Positions 1 to 8,415 of a stretch of DNA of 64,000 nucleotides are shown here, one piece after another. Every line of letters starts with the position of its first letter. Within the stretch, counting starts at the first letter, position 1. The stretch comes from Streptomyces paludis. Its GTDB lineage: Bacteria; Actinomycetota; Actinomycetes; Streptomycetales; Streptomycetaceae. Position numbers and translations under genes: made by a program. The DNA is taken from NCBI RefSeq assembly GCF_003344965.1, contig NZ_CP031194.1, positions 6,696,001-6,760,000 on the forward strand. Direction: 5' to 3'. The notes beneath the pieces are model-generated. The model saw only the letters and a program-made list of their open reading frames with translations. It ran no database searches and was not told the DNA's origin.

Positions 1-1
1 C

Positions 2-493
2 CCGAGCAGCCGGGAGATCGGCGCCGCGCTGCGGCAGGCGGCGGGCGGCCGGGTGCCCGAGACCCCGTTCCTGATCACCGCGCAGCCCAGCCTGGTCGAT
101 CCGTCGCGCGCGCCCGAGGGCAAGCACGTGTTCTGGGCGTACGGCCATGTCCCCAACGGCTGGGACGGCGACCTCACCGACGGCATCGAGCGGCAGATCG
201 AGCGCTTCGCACCGGGCTTCCGGGACCGCGTCCTGGCCCGCGCCACCGCCGGACCGCCCGAGCTGGCCGCCCGCAACGCCAACTACATCGGCGGGGACAT
301 CGCCTGCGGCGCCGCCTCCGGGCTCCAGCTGCTGCTGCGCTCCAAGCTCTCCCTCTCCCCGTACACCACCTCGCACCCCGCCGTCTTCCTCTGCTCCTCC
401 GCGACCCCGCCGGGGCCCGGGGTGCACGGCATGGCGGGGCACAACGCGGCCAAGGCGGTGTGGCGCGGGTGGCGCAAGTGGAGCGAGGGCTGA
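2..493 (+). CDS. C-terminal part of an FAD-dependent, phytoene-desaturase-like oxidoreductase (partial)
   Basis: The frame is open from base 2 and the start lies outside the window, so only about the last 163 residues are seen. The tail has the pattern found at the end of phytoene dehydrogenase-related (CrtI/COG1233) flavoproteins: a P-x-G-G-x-V-H-G-M-like segment ([16 protein letters not shown]) that packs near the FAD and ends the second nucleotide-binding half, preceded by the segment [10 protein letters not shown]. These proteins use FAD to oxidise or isomerise isoprenoid and other lipid-like substrates; the real substrate cannot be read here. There is no carotenoid gene beside it in this window, so a general NAD(P)/FAD-dependent oxidoreductase label is safest. 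Confidence 0.75.
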   Translation, partial: PSSREIGAALRQAAGGRVPETPFLITAQPSLVDPSRAPEGKHVFWAYGHVPNGWDGDLTDGIERQIERFAPGFRDRVLARATAGPPELAARNANYIGGDIACGAASGLQLLLRSKLSLSPYTTSHPAVFLCSSATPPGPGVHGMAGHNAAKAVWRGWRKWSEG

Positions 494-574
494 TCCCGGC
501 CGCCGGAGGCTGATGTCGTTTTTCCGCCAGCCGGGCCGGTGGGGGTGGCCGATGATGGAGCCATGCGCCCCGCC

Positions 575-2107
575 ATGTACACCGATACGGAACGCTGCGT
601 CAGGGCCGTCAGATCCAAGGACGCCCGGTTCGACGGCTGGTTCTTCACCGCCGTCCTGACCACCGGGATCTACTGCCGGCCCAGCTGTCCGGCCGTACCG
701 CCCAAGGCCGAGAACATGACGTTCCACCCCAGCGCCGCCGCCTGCCAGCAGGCCGGCTTCCGCGCCTGCAAGCGCTGCCGGCCCGACACCAGCCCCGGCT
801 CCCCGGAGTGGAACGCCCGCGCCGACACCGTCGCCCGCGCCATGCGGCTCATCCAGGACGGCGTCGTCGACCGCGAGGGCGTCCCCGGGCTGGCCGGCCG
901 GCTCGGCTACTCGGCGCGCCAGATCGAACGGCAGCTCCTCGCCGAGCTGGGCGCCGGTCCGCTCGCGCTGGCCCGCGCCCAGCGGGCACAGACCGCCCGG
1001 CTGCTCGTGGAGACGACCGCGCTGCCGATGGCGGAGGTCGCGTTCGCGGCGGGATTCGCCTCGATCCGCGCGTTCAACGACACGGTCCGCGAGGTCTTCG
1101 CGCTGTCACCCAGCGAGCTGCGCACCCGCGCGGACCGGCGGACGGCAGCGCGCGCCCCGCGCCCCACGAGTGATGCGCCGGGCGCGTCCGCCGCCGACGG
1201 CACGCGCGCGGCCATCTCCCTGCGGCTGCCGTTCCGCGCCCCGCTCAACCCCGACAACCTCTTCGGCCATCTCGCCGCCACCGCCGTACCGGGCGTCGAG
1301 GAGTGGCGGGACGGCGCGTACCGCCGCACGCTCACCCTGCCGTACGGGCACGGCATCGTCGCGCTGGCCCCCCGCCCCGACCACATCGCGTGCCGGCTCT
1401 CCCTCACCGACCCGCGCGATCTCACCTTCGCCATCAGCTGCTGCCGCCGGCTGCTCGACCTGGACGCCGATCCCGAGGCCGTGGACGACCAGCTGCGGGC
1501 CGATCCTCGGCTCACGCCCCTGGTCGACAAGGCGCCGGGGCGGCGGGTGCCCCGGACGGTGGACGCCGCCGAGTTCGCCGTACGGGCGGTGCTCGGCCAG
1601 CAGGTGTCCACCGCCGCCGCGCGGACCCACGCGGCCCGGCTGGTGACGGCGCACGGCGTGCCGGTGGACGATCCCGAGGGCGGGCTCACGCATCTCTTCC
1701 CGACCCCCGCCGCGCTGGCCGGGCTCGACCCCGAGGCGCTGGCGCTGCCGCGCAGCCGCCGGACCACCCTCACCACGCTGGTCGCGGCCCTGGCCGACGG
1801 CTCGCTGGGGCTCGGCCCGGACAGCGACTGGGAGTCGGCACGGGCGCGGCTCGGGGAGCTGCCCGGGTTCGGGCCGTGGACGGTCGAGGTGATCGCGATG
1901 CGCGCGCTCGGTGACCCGGACGCCTTCCTCGCCACCGACCTCGGCATGCGCCGGGCCGCCGCGCACCTCGGTCTGCCGGCCACCCCCGCCGCGCTGACCG
2001 CGCGCGCCGCCGCGTGGCGCCCGTGGCGCGCGTACGCCGTCCAGTACCTGTGGGCGACGGACGACCACGCCATCAACCGCCTCCCGGCCGACACCCCTGC
2101 CGCGTAA
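575..2107 (+). CDS. Ada metal-binding/AraC-type regulator fused to AlkA 3-methyladenine DNA glycosylase II
   Basis: Protein of about 510 residues with three parts. Residues 1-75 form an Ada-type zinc domain with Cys34, Cys38, Cys65 and Cys68; in E. coli Ada the first of these accepts methyl groups from DNA phosphotriesters. Residues about 85-185 are an AraC-like helix-turn-helix. The rest is AlkA: an N-terminal sheet domain, then the helix-hairpin-helix GPD fold with LGQQVS, a GFGPWT hairpin and the catalytic aspartate near residue 455 in LATDLGMRR. It should sense methylated DNA, activate repair genes and excise alkylated purines. The start at 575 (MYTDTER) is chosen because relatives begin with the same motif; ATG 563 and GTG 539 are in frame upstream. 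The gene for the missing Ada methyltransferase domain follows 10 bases downstream. Confidence 0.93.
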   Translation: MYTDTERCVRAVRSKDARFDGWFFTAVLTTGIYCRPSCPAVPPKAENMTFHPSAAACQQAGFRACKRCRPDTSPGSPEWNARADTVARAMRLIQDGVVDREGVPGLAGRLGYSARQIERQLLAELGAGPLALARAQRAQTARLLVETTALPMAEVAFAAGFASIRAFNDTVREVFALSPSELRTRADRRTAARAPRPTSDAPGASAADGTRAAISLRLPFRAPLNPDNLFGHLAATAVPGVEEWRDGAYRRTLTLPYGHGIVALAPRPDHIACRLSLTDPRDLTFAISCCRRLLDLDADPEAVDDQLRADPRLTPLVDKAPGRRVPRTVDAAEFAVRAVLGQQVSTAAARTHAARLVTAHGVPVDDPEGGLTHLFPTPAALAGLDPEALALPRSRRTTLTTLVAALADGSLGLGPDSDWESARARLGELPGFGPWTVEVIAMRALGDPDAFLATDLGMRRAAAHLGLPATPAALTARAAAWRPWRAYAVQYLWATDDHAINRLPADTPAA

Positions 2108-2117
2108 GGAGAGAGCC

Positions 2118-2660
2118 ATGCCCACGCCGACCGCGCCCAGCGCACCGGTCACCCACACCGTCATCGACAGTCCGTACGGGCCGCTGACGCTCGTCGCCAC
2201 CGGCGGTGTCCTGAGCGCGCTCTACATGACCGACCAGCGCCACCGGCCGCCCCAGGAGACCTTCGGCGTCCCCGACCCCGGGCCGTTCACCGAGGCGGTG
2301 CGCCAGCTCGGCGCGTACTTCGACGGCGAGCTGACGGAGTTCGATCTGCCGCTGCGGCTCGCGGGCACCCCGTTCCAGCGGAGCGTCTGGGACCAGCTGA
2401 CCCGTATCCCGTACGGCGAGACCCGTTCGTACGGCGAACTGGCCGAGGCGCTCGGCAAGCCCGGCGCCTCGCGGGCGGTGGGCCTGGCGAACGGCAAGAA
2501 CCCGGTCGGCATCATCGTGCCGTGCCACCGGGTGATCGGCGCGTCGGGGAGCCTCACGGGGTACGGCGGCGGTCTCGACCGCAAGAAGCGGCTGCTGGCC
2601 TTCGAGAGCGGCGCCTTCGGGAGCGGCGCCCCGGCCGACGACGGCGGCACGCTTTTCTGA
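2118..2660 (+). CDS. ogt: Methylated-DNA--protein-cysteine methyltransferase
   Basis: A 180-residue O6-alkylguanine-DNA alkyltransferase that moves the methyl group from O6-methylguanine to its own cysteine in a single suicide reaction. The active site VPCHRVIG is intact with the acceptor Cys at residue 136, preceded by the RAVGLANGKNP helix and followed by the GYGGGLDRKK loop. Length is normal for the family. It starts 10 bases after the Ada/AlkA gene with an AGGAGAG ribosome binding site (2107-2116), so the two are one operon. Together they restore the three activities that E. coli splits between Ada and AlkA, with the Ogt domain encoded apart. Confidence 0.95.
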   Translation: MPTPTAPSAPVTHTVIDSPYGPLTLVATGGVLSALYMTDQRHRPPQETFGVPDPGPFTEAVRQLGAYFDGELTEFDLPLRLAGTPFQRSVWDQLTRIPYGETRSYGELAEALGKPGASRAVGLANGKNPVGIIVPCHRVIGASGSLTGYGGGLDRKKRLLAFESGAFGSGAPADDGGTLF

Positions 2661-2665
2661 CGTCC

Positions 2666-3892
2666 TCAGTTGCCTGCGAGCGGGTCCGGGGTGAGCCCCG
2701 TCCAGTGGCGCAGCGCCGCGCGGCCGGTCCGGAGCGGGCCGCCGTCGCCGGGCGCGGTGCCGGCCTCACCCACGTAGAAGCGGCCGTCGTCGAGCGCGAC
2801 CAGCCCGTACTGCCCGGCCGACTCCCAGCCGTACACACCGGATTCGGGGTGGTGCAGTCCTTGGGGCAGGAGCGACAGCAGGGGGCCGCGCTCGGGGCGG
2901 GGCTGGCCGCGCAGTTCGCCCTGCACGGGCCGCTTCGAGCCGTCGACGACGAAGAGCGAGTAGTTCGGGAAGGCGGTCTTCCGGCCCTTGTAGACGGCCA
3001 TCAGCCAGTTGCCGGTGGCTCCGTCGTACTCCAGGTTCTGGACACCGTAGGTGGTGTTGCCGGTGTACACGAAGTACTTGCCGTCGGGGGCGGCGGGACC
3101 GCTGGTGTGCGGGTCCCGCTCGGTCAGCGGGCGCGCGTACGTCCGCCAGTCCCGTACGTCGTACTGGAGCAGGACCTGGTGGTCGTTGTCCGCGCGGGCG
3201 GTGTTGGCGTAGATCCCGTACGCGACGGTGAGCAGGAGGCCGGGCCGGCCGTCGAGGGCGGGGCCGAAGGCCACTCCGTCGATACCGCTGCAACCGTAGC
3301 GGTGGTCAAGGGTGTTGGCGGTGTTGCCGTCGAAGACGCCGTCGCCGTCCATGTCGGCCGTGTAGTCCTTCACGACCTCCTGGAGATGGACGGTGGAGAC
3401 GACCCCGGCGGATGCCGCGTCCATGCCCATCCGGGTGATGCGGTCCCCGTCGAACACGGCGATGTAGAACGCCTTCGCCGCCTTGTACTCAAGGGAGCCG
3501 TAGACCCTGCCGTCCCGCTCGTCGAAGTCGAGATCGCCGAGGTGGCCGGTGAAGCCGGTGACGGAGCCGAGGGGGGTGCCGCGCAGATCCGTCTTCACCA
3601 GGAGATCGGTGAACGAGAAGTAGAGCACGCCCTTGCGCCGGTCGACGGCCATGCCCTGGAGATGCCCGGCCGCCCACGCGCCGCCGTCCACGGACCCGGG
3701 CAGCTCGGGAAGGCTCCGCACGGCCGAGGCCGGCGCGGCGGAACCCGGCACGGTCGCCCCCGGGACCGTCCGCTCCGTCCCCCCGGCGGCCAGCACCAGC
3801 GCCATCCCCAGCGCCGCGGCCACCACGGGCCCGCGGACGGCGGGTGCACGGCCTCTCCGCCGGTACGCCGGCCGGCCGGGGCATGAGCGCAT
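2666..3892 (-). CDS. Secreted protein, predicted beta-propeller-like, unknown function
   Basis: About 408 residues. ATG 3892 has GGAGG five bases upstream; longer in-frame starts lack such a site. The N-terminus is arginine-rich and followed by a hydrophobic stretch (VVAAALGMALVLAAGG), a plausible signal peptide, so the protein is probably exported. The body has repeated short segments of the kind Y-x-S-F/G-x-L-x-Y and acidic turns, suggesting a beta-propeller. One loop, DMDGDGVFDGN, matches the D-x-D-x-D-G pattern of calcium-binding loops. I do not recognise an enzymatic motif. It is convergent with ogt, with only 5 bases between the stops, so it is not part of the repair operon. Confidence 0.6.
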   Translation of the reverse strand: MRSCPGRPAYRRRGRAPAVRGPVVAAALGMALVLAAGGTERTVPGATVPGSAAPASAVRSLPELPGSVDGGAWAAGHLQGMAVDRRKGVLYFSFTDLLVKTDLRGTPLGSVTGFTGHLGDLDFDERDGRVYGSLEYKAAKAFYIAVFDGDRITRMGMDAASAGVVSTVHLQEVVKDYTADMDGDGVFDGNTANTLDHRYGCSGIDGVAFGPALDGRPGLLLTVAYGIYANTARADNDHQVLLQYDVRDWRTYARPLTERDPHTSGPAAPDGKYFVYTGNTTYGVQNLEYDGATGNWLMAVYKGRKTAFPNYSLFVVDGSKRPVQGELRGQPRPERGPLLSLLPQGLHHPESGVYGWESAGQYGLVALDDGRFYVGEAGTAPGDGGPLRTGRAALRHWTGLTPDPLAGN

Positions 3893-4063
3893 GGGAACCT
3901 CCGCGTTCGTGGCCCCCCAGCATCCCGCCCACCCCACGCCCACACCGCACCAACGCGGAACGAACACCCGGGAATACCCCCGACGGGCCATCAACCGCCC
4001 GCCGGGGGAGCGGTTCCGTACGCGCTCGGGTGGCTCGGGCCGTTCGCCGGCGGCCCGGGCGCC

Positions 4064-4717
4064 TCAGGCGGCCCGGAGCGCGATGGCCCGCCCGAGCGCG
4101 TGCTGTTCCTCCTCGGGCAGCCGCCGCTCCGCGTGGAGCATGCGCAGGGCGGTGGTGAGCCGCTGACCGTCCTCGGGCCGGCCGAGATCACCCAGATAGG
4201 CGGGGAGGAGCAACCCCAGCGCGTCGAGGTCGGCGCGCTCGCACAGACGGGTCAGGAGCGGGCCGATCGGATCACCGGGCGGGACGGGCGCGTCCCCTGT
4301 GTCCCGTGTGGCGCGCAGGCCCCTGGCGACGCAGAGGCGCAGCCAGTCGGCGTACGGACCCGGAGGTACGTCGGCGAGCCGCTCGGCCGCCTGCTCGAAG
4401 TGCTCCCGTGCCGGCTCCCGCTCACCCAGCTCCAGATGGGCGCGGCCCATGTTCCCGTGCAGGGAGGCGTAGAAGCCGCGGACCCGTGCGTCGCCGACGC
4501 GGTCGGCGCGGGTCAGACACTCCTGGTTCCAGCGGAGGGTCTCCCGCGGCGTCGGCTGGTGCCGCGCCACGTAGTGCGCGGCGACGCACGCGCCGTAGTC
4601 GTCCTCGGCCGCCTCCCAGGCGCGCAGGAACAGTGCGCGCGCCTCGTCGGTCCTGTTCTCGGTCTCGGCGGCCATGCCCTCGGCGCACAGCCGTACCACC
4701 GCGTTCCCGCTGTCCAT
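4064..4717 (-). CDS. Tetratricopeptide-like helical repeat protein
   Basis: A 217-residue soluble protein made of helical pairs typical of TPR proteins: MAAETENRTDEARALFLRAW near the start, then GNMGRAHLELGEREPAREHFEQA around residues 88-110. No catalytic motif is visible; TPR modules usually mediate protein contacts. The ATG lies one base after the stop of the MerR/clamp-like gene, and its ribosome binding site (GGAGG) lies inside that gene's last codons, so the two are translationally coupled and probably made in fixed ratio. This suggests, as inference, that it works with the regulator upstream. Confidence 0.7.
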   Translation of the reverse strand: MDSGNAVVRLCAEGMAAETENRTDEARALFLRAWEAAEDDYGACVAAHYVARHQPTPRETLRWNQECLTRADRVGDARVRGFYASLHGNMGRAHLELGEREPAREHFEQAAERLADVPPGPYADWLRLCVARGLRATRDTGDAPVPPGDPIGPLLTRLCERADLDALGLLLPAYLGDLGRPEDGQRLTTALRMLHAERRLPEEEQHALGRAIALRAA

Positions 4718-4718
4718 C

Positions 4719-6026
4719 TCAGCCCTCCTCGGCGGGCGGAGCCGGGGTGTCGGGCAGGGCCACCGGCATGACCAGGGTGGTGAAGGCGGCCTGGTCGGCG
4801 GAGCGGACCACGATGGGGTCGGTGGCGGAGGAGATCTCCAGCAGGACGTCGGGGCCGACGCTCGCTTCGAGGGCCGGGACGAGTACGGCGGGGTCGAAGC
4901 CGATGGGCGGGGAGTCGTCGCCCATCCGTACCGCGGGGAGCGTGGTCGCTTCGGTGCCGTCCGGGCGGGAGACGGTCACCTCGTCCTTGCCGAGCCGCAG
5001 CGCGACCGCCCGCGCGTCGGCGCTTTCGCCGTCGCCGGTGCCGACGGCGGTGATGAGCGCCCGGCGGTCCACGATCACCCGGTGCCGCCGGGGGGACAGG
5101 GCCGTCAGCATCTCCCGGTACGCCGGGAACTCGCCCTCGGTCAGGGGGATTTCCCGGGAGCCCTCGCCGTCCGCCCGGTCCGCCGTCTCCTCCGGGCCGT
5201 CCGTGTCGTGCGCCGTCGCGCCGCCGGGGCCGGCCTCGATCGTCACGGCCGCGCAGCGCGCCGCCCAGGTGCCGATGCCGGCCAGCCGCTCGGCGTCCAC
5301 CAGCAGCCGGCGGGGCGGGCCCTCCACCGTCATGACGGGCTTCAGGCCCCGTACCGACAGCCGGTAGCGGTCGGTGGCCACCAGCCGTACCTCGTCCTCC
5401 TCGATCTCGACGAGGACACACCCGAGGACGGGGAACTCCGCGTCCCGGTGCGCGGCCGGCACCACCTGCCGTACGGCGGCGGCCAGTTCGGCGCCGCCGA
5501 GCCGTACCAGGGTGGCCGGCGCGGCCGGGCCCTCGCCGCTGTCCGGCGCGCCGGGCGTGCCGGGGGAGTCGGGCCCCGGCATCGACCGCAGTACGGCCGC
5601 GATCGTCGCGTCGGCCGCGCGCGACCGGTTCCGTACGGTCGTCCGGTGCCGTTCCAGGACGGCGCGCGCCTCGGACACCCCGCCGTCGAGGACGACCGTG
5701 ACATCGGCCAGCGGCAGCCCCGCCTCCCGCAGGCTGCGCAGCATGTTGGCGCGTATCTGCTGGTCGGCGCTGTAGAAGCGGTAGCCGGTCGTGGCGTCCA
5801 CCCGGGCCGGCGGCAGCACCTGGCAGTCGTCGTAGAACCGCAGGGCGCTCGGCGCGAGGCCGACCCGCCGGGCGAAGGCGCTGATGCTCAGCAACTCGGG
5901 GGCGCCGAAGACCAGATCGACCGGGACGCCCCCCGACGGCCGCCCACTGGTGCTGCTCGTGCCGCTCCCGCCACTCGTACCGCTCGTACCGCTCGTACCG
6001 CTCGTGCTGTCTGTAGTGCTCTCCAT
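4719..6026 (-). CDS. MerR-family regulator fused to a DNA polymerase III beta-clamp-like domain
   Basis: A 435-residue protein. Residues 1-35 are low-complexity Ser/Thr/Gly. Residues about 46-115 are a MerR winged helix: SISAFARRVGLAPSALRFYD, then GYRFYSADQ and a dimerisation helix. From about residue 170 the sequence resembles DnaN: AELAAAVRQVVPAA, then VLVEIEEDEVRLVATDRYRL, close to the VATDRYRL segment of actinobacterial beta clamps, and a C-terminus with VLVPALEAS and TTLVMPV like the end of DnaN. Whether it forms a ring or binds clamp partners is unknown. It is not the replicative clamp: a DNA-binding head is fused on and no replication genes are near. The usual MerR effector domain is replaced, so the clamp-like part may sense ligand, protein or DNA state. 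Confidence 0.8.
   Translation of the reverse strand: MESTTDSTSGTSGTSGTSGGSGTSSTSGRPSGGVPVDLVFGAPELLSISAFARRVGLAPSALRFYDDCQVLPPARVDATTGYRFYSADQQIRANMLRSLREAGLPLADVTVVLDGGVSEARAVLERHRTTVRNRSRAADATIAAVLRSMPGPDSPGTPGAPDSGEGPAAPATLVRLGGAELAAAVRQVVPAAHRDAEFPVLGCVLVEIEEDEVRLVATDRYRLSVRGLKPVMTVEGPPRRLLVDAERLAGIGTWAARCAAVTIEAGPGGATAHDTDGPEETADRADGEGSREIPLTEGEFPAYREMLTALSPRRHRVIVDRRALITAVGTGDGESADARAVALRLGKDEVTVSRPDGTEATTLPAVRMGDDSPPIGFDPAVLVPALEASVGPDVLLEISSATDPIVVRSADQAAFTTLVMPVALPDTPAPPAEEG
5979..6005. repeat. Three exact tandem copies of a 9-bp unit inside the MerR/clamp gene
   Basis: The unit ACCGCTCGT is repeated three times without change, with a fourth diverged copy just before it. It lies in the 5' coding part of the regulator gene and encodes part of the Thr-Ser-Gly tract. 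Because the unit is nine bases, gain or loss of copies would change tail length without a frameshift. Confidence 0.85.
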
Positions 6027-6132
6027 GGCCGCGATTGTCGGCGTTCAAGCCGCCTGAAAGTCAAACCGGCCCGCCCGGATAGGGTCGTGGGCAAGCACGA
6101 GCACGTGAGAAGCATGTGAGATATGGGGGGAC

Positions 6133-7290
6133 ATGGTGACGGACGGAGCGGCAACCAAGGCCGCACGCGTACTGATCGCGGCCGACAAGTTCAAGGGTTC
6201 GCTCACGGCCGTACAGGTCGCGGAGCGCGTGACGGCCGGGCTGCGCCGGATCGCGCCCGGGGTGCCGGTCGGCACCCTGCCCGTCGCGGACGGCGGTGAC
6301 GGTACGGTCGCGGCGGCCGTCGCGGCCGGGTTCGAGCGGCGCGAGGTGCGGGTCACCGGCCCCCTCGGCGACGAGGTGACGGCCGCCTACGCCCTGCGCG
6401 ACGGCACGGCCGTCATAGAGATGGCGGAGGCGTCCGGCCTCCAGCACCTTCCCGAAGGGGTCTTCGCGCCGCTCACGGCGACCACCCACGGCTCCGGCGA
6501 GCTGCTGCGCGCCGCGCTCGACGCGGGCGCGCGGAGCATCGTCTTCGGCGTCGGCGGCAGCGCCACGACCGACGGCGGCGCGGGCATGCTCACGGCGCTC
6601 GGCGCCCGCTTCCTGGACGCCGACGGGCGGCCCGTCGGCCCGGGCGGCGGCGGACTCCGGGATCTTGCCACCGTCGATTTCTCCGGACTCGACCCGCGGC
6701 TGGCCGCCACGGACCTCGTCCTCGCCAGCGATGTCGACAATCCGCTGACCGGTCCGAAGGGCGCCCCCGCCGTCTACGGACCACAGAAGGGCGCGAGCCC
6801 CGAGGACGTCGCCGTGCTCGACGCCGTCCTCGTCCGCTACACCGAGGTGCTCACGGCGGCCGTCGGCCCCCGCGCCGCCCGGCTGGCGTCCTCGCCCGGC
6901 GCGGGCGCGGCCGGCGGCATCGGCTACGGCGCGCTGGTCGGCCTGGGGGCGAGCTTCCGGCCCGGCATCGAGGTCATGCTCGACGTCCTGGGCTTCGCCG
7001 CCGCGCTGGCCGGCGCGACCCTCGTGATCACCGGCGAGGGCTCGCTCGACGAGCAGACCCTGCACGGCAAGGCCCCGGCCGGGGTCGCGGCGGCGGCCCG
7101 CGCCCGGAACATCGAGGTCATCGCGGTCTGCGGCCGGCTCGCCCTGCCCCCGGAGGCCCTCGGCCGCGCGGGCATCCGCCGCGCCTACGCGCTCACCCAG
7201 CTGGAGCCGGACCCGGCCGTCTGCATGGCCGAGGCGGGCCCGCTGCTGGAGCGCCTCGCCGAGGACATCGCGCGGGACTTCCTGAGCTGA
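6133..7290 (+). CDS. glxK: Glycerate kinase (GlxK/GarK family)
   Basis: A 385-residue glycerate kinase of the two-domain GckA/GlxK fold. It phosphorylates D-glycerate with ATP to 2- or 3-phosphoglycerate and feeds glyoxylate- or glycerate-derived carbon into glycolysis. Seen motifs: VLIAADKFKGSLTA at the start, PVADGGDGTV, FGVGGSATTDGGAGM, LASDVDNPLTG and ITGEGSLDEQ, all in family order and spacing. The start at 6133 has GGGGGGAC nine bases upstream. It is divergent from the MerR/clamp gene and convergent with pssA. It is 3 kb from the ethylmalonyl-CoA operon, which produces glyoxylate, but a link is only inference. Confidence 0.93.
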   Translation: MVTDGAATKAARVLIAADKFKGSLTAVQVAERVTAGLRRIAPGVPVGTLPVADGGDGTVAAAVAAGFERREVRVTGPLGDEVTAAYALRDGTAVIEMAEASGLQHLPEGVFAPLTATTHGSGELLRAALDAGARSIVFGVGGSATTDGGAGMLTALGARFLDADGRPVGPGGGGLRDLATVDFSGLDPRLAATDLVLASDVDNPLTGPKGAPAVYGPQKGASPEDVAVLDAVLVRYTEVLTAAVGPRAARLASSPGAGAAGGIGYGALVGLGASFRPGIEVMLDVLGFAAALAGATLVITGEGSLDEQTLHGKAPAGVAAAARARNIEVIAVCGRLALPPEALGRAGIRRAYALTQLEPDPAVCMAEAGPLLERLAEDIARDFLS

Positions 7291-7372
7291 GGGCCGGGAG
7301 CGGCGCGGGCCCCGTACGGGCCGGGATGTACGGGGCTCGCGCCCGTGCGTCCAGGTCCGTACGGGCGCGGGA

Positions 7373-7459
7373 CGCGCTGCCCGGGCCCCGTAAGCCCCGT
7401 ACACGCTGCCCGGGCTCCATAGCCCCCGTACGCGCTGCCCGAGGCCCCGCACGGCCCCC
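7373..7459. repeat. Three tandem copies of a 29-bp imperfect repeat
   Basis: Three units of 29 bases start at 7373, 7402 and 7431. Each begins C-[GA]-CGCTGCCCG and continues with CCC/CGTA-type sequence; the third is the most diverged. They lie between the glxK stop and the shared terminator at 7470. There is no coding role and no dyad that would suggest an operator. Confidence 0.75.
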
Positions 7460-7469
7460 GCACGCACGA

Positions 7470-7509
7470 AAGGGCCCGGGCGCGCCGTGTACTGCGCGCC
7501 CGGGCCCTT
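7470..7509. terminator. Bidirectional hairpin terminator between glxK and pssA
   Basis: A perfect 16-bp inverted repeat (7470-7485 with 7494-7509) encloses an 8-base loop. It starts with AA and ends with TT, so it has short A and T runs on both strands. It sits between convergent genes, where a shared terminator is expected. Confidence 0.85.
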
Positions 7510-7554
7510 CCGGCCCATCCCTGCGTCCTACGTCCTGCGTCCCGCGTACCGCCG

Positions 7555-8415
7555 CTACGGCAGCTGTGCCGCCCGCGCCTCGCGGCGATTGCCGCGGAAC
7601 GTGTTCACCCGCCGCGCCGTGGCGAAGAGCGGGATCACCGCGCCCGTCACCACCTGGAGCGCGCAGCCGGTCTGGAGCAGCAGCTGACCGCCGGGCGCGT
7701 CGAACGCCCAGGCCGCCAGCAGTCCCATCGCGGCGACGATCCAGCTGAGCATCGCGACCGCGAGGATCCCGCGCGGCTTCGGGTACTCGACCCGGCTCAC
7801 CATCAGCCAGGCCACCCCGATGATCGCCATCAGCGTCGGCACGAAGGGCAGCTCCAGCAGCACGATCGAGATGACCGTGAGCGCCCCGAAGGGGCTCGGC
7901 ATCCCCTGGAACATGCCGTCCTTCATCGTCACGCACGAGAATCTCGCGAGTCTGAGCACCACGGCCAGCAAGACGACGATCGCCGCCAGCGCCGATACCC
8001 GTTGATGCGCGTCATCCGCGACCATTCCGTACACCAGTACGAAATAGGCCGGGGCAAGACCGAAGCTGATCAGGTCGGAGAGGTTGTCCAGCTCCGCGCC
8101 CATCGGGGAGCTGCGCAGCTTGCGCGCCACGATGCCGTCGAACAGGTCGAAGATCGCCGCGGCGAGCATCAGGATCACGGCCGTCGCGGCGGAGTGCCGC
8201 GCCATGCCGCTCTCGTCGTCACCCGTGAGATGCGGGATCAGAATGCCGGTGGTGGTGAAGTAGACGGCCATGAAGCCGCAGGTGGCGTTACCGAGCGTGA
8301 GGGTGTCCGCTATCGACAGCCGCAGGGAGAGCGGCATGTCCTCCGCGTCGGCCTCGGCCTCGTCGGTCACGTCGGCGGCCCAGCCGGCCTGGGTCTCGGG
8401 ATCAAGAACGGTCAA
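7555..8415 (-). CDS. pssA: CDP-diacylglycerol--serine O-phosphatidyltransferase
   Basis: A 286-residue integral membrane enzyme that makes phosphatidylserine from CDP-diacylglycerol and L-serine. The CDP-alcohol phosphatidyltransferase signature D-G-x2-A-R-x8-G-x3-D-x3-D is visible in DLFDGIVARKL followed by MGAELDNLSD. Several hydrophobic segments follow, ending in VNTFRGNRREARAAQLP. The ATG overlaps the last 14 bases of psd, so the pair is co-translated: psd turns the product into phosphatidylethanolamine. The first 25 residues are acidic and probably cytoplasmic. Confidence 0.95.
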   Translation of the reverse strand: MTVLDPETQAGWAADVTDEAEADAEDMPLSLRLSIADTLTLGNATCGFMAVYFTTTGILIPHLTGDDESGMARHSAATAVILMLAAAIFDLFDGIVARKLRSSPMGAELDNLSDLISFGLAPAYFVLVYGMVADDAHQRVSALAAIVVLLAVVLRLARFSCVTMKDGMFQGMPSPFGALTVISIVLLELPFVPTLMAIIGVAWLMVSRVEYPKPRGILAVAMLSWIVAAMGLLAAWAFDAPGGQLLLQTGCALQVVTGAVIPLFATARRVNTFRGNRREARAAQLP

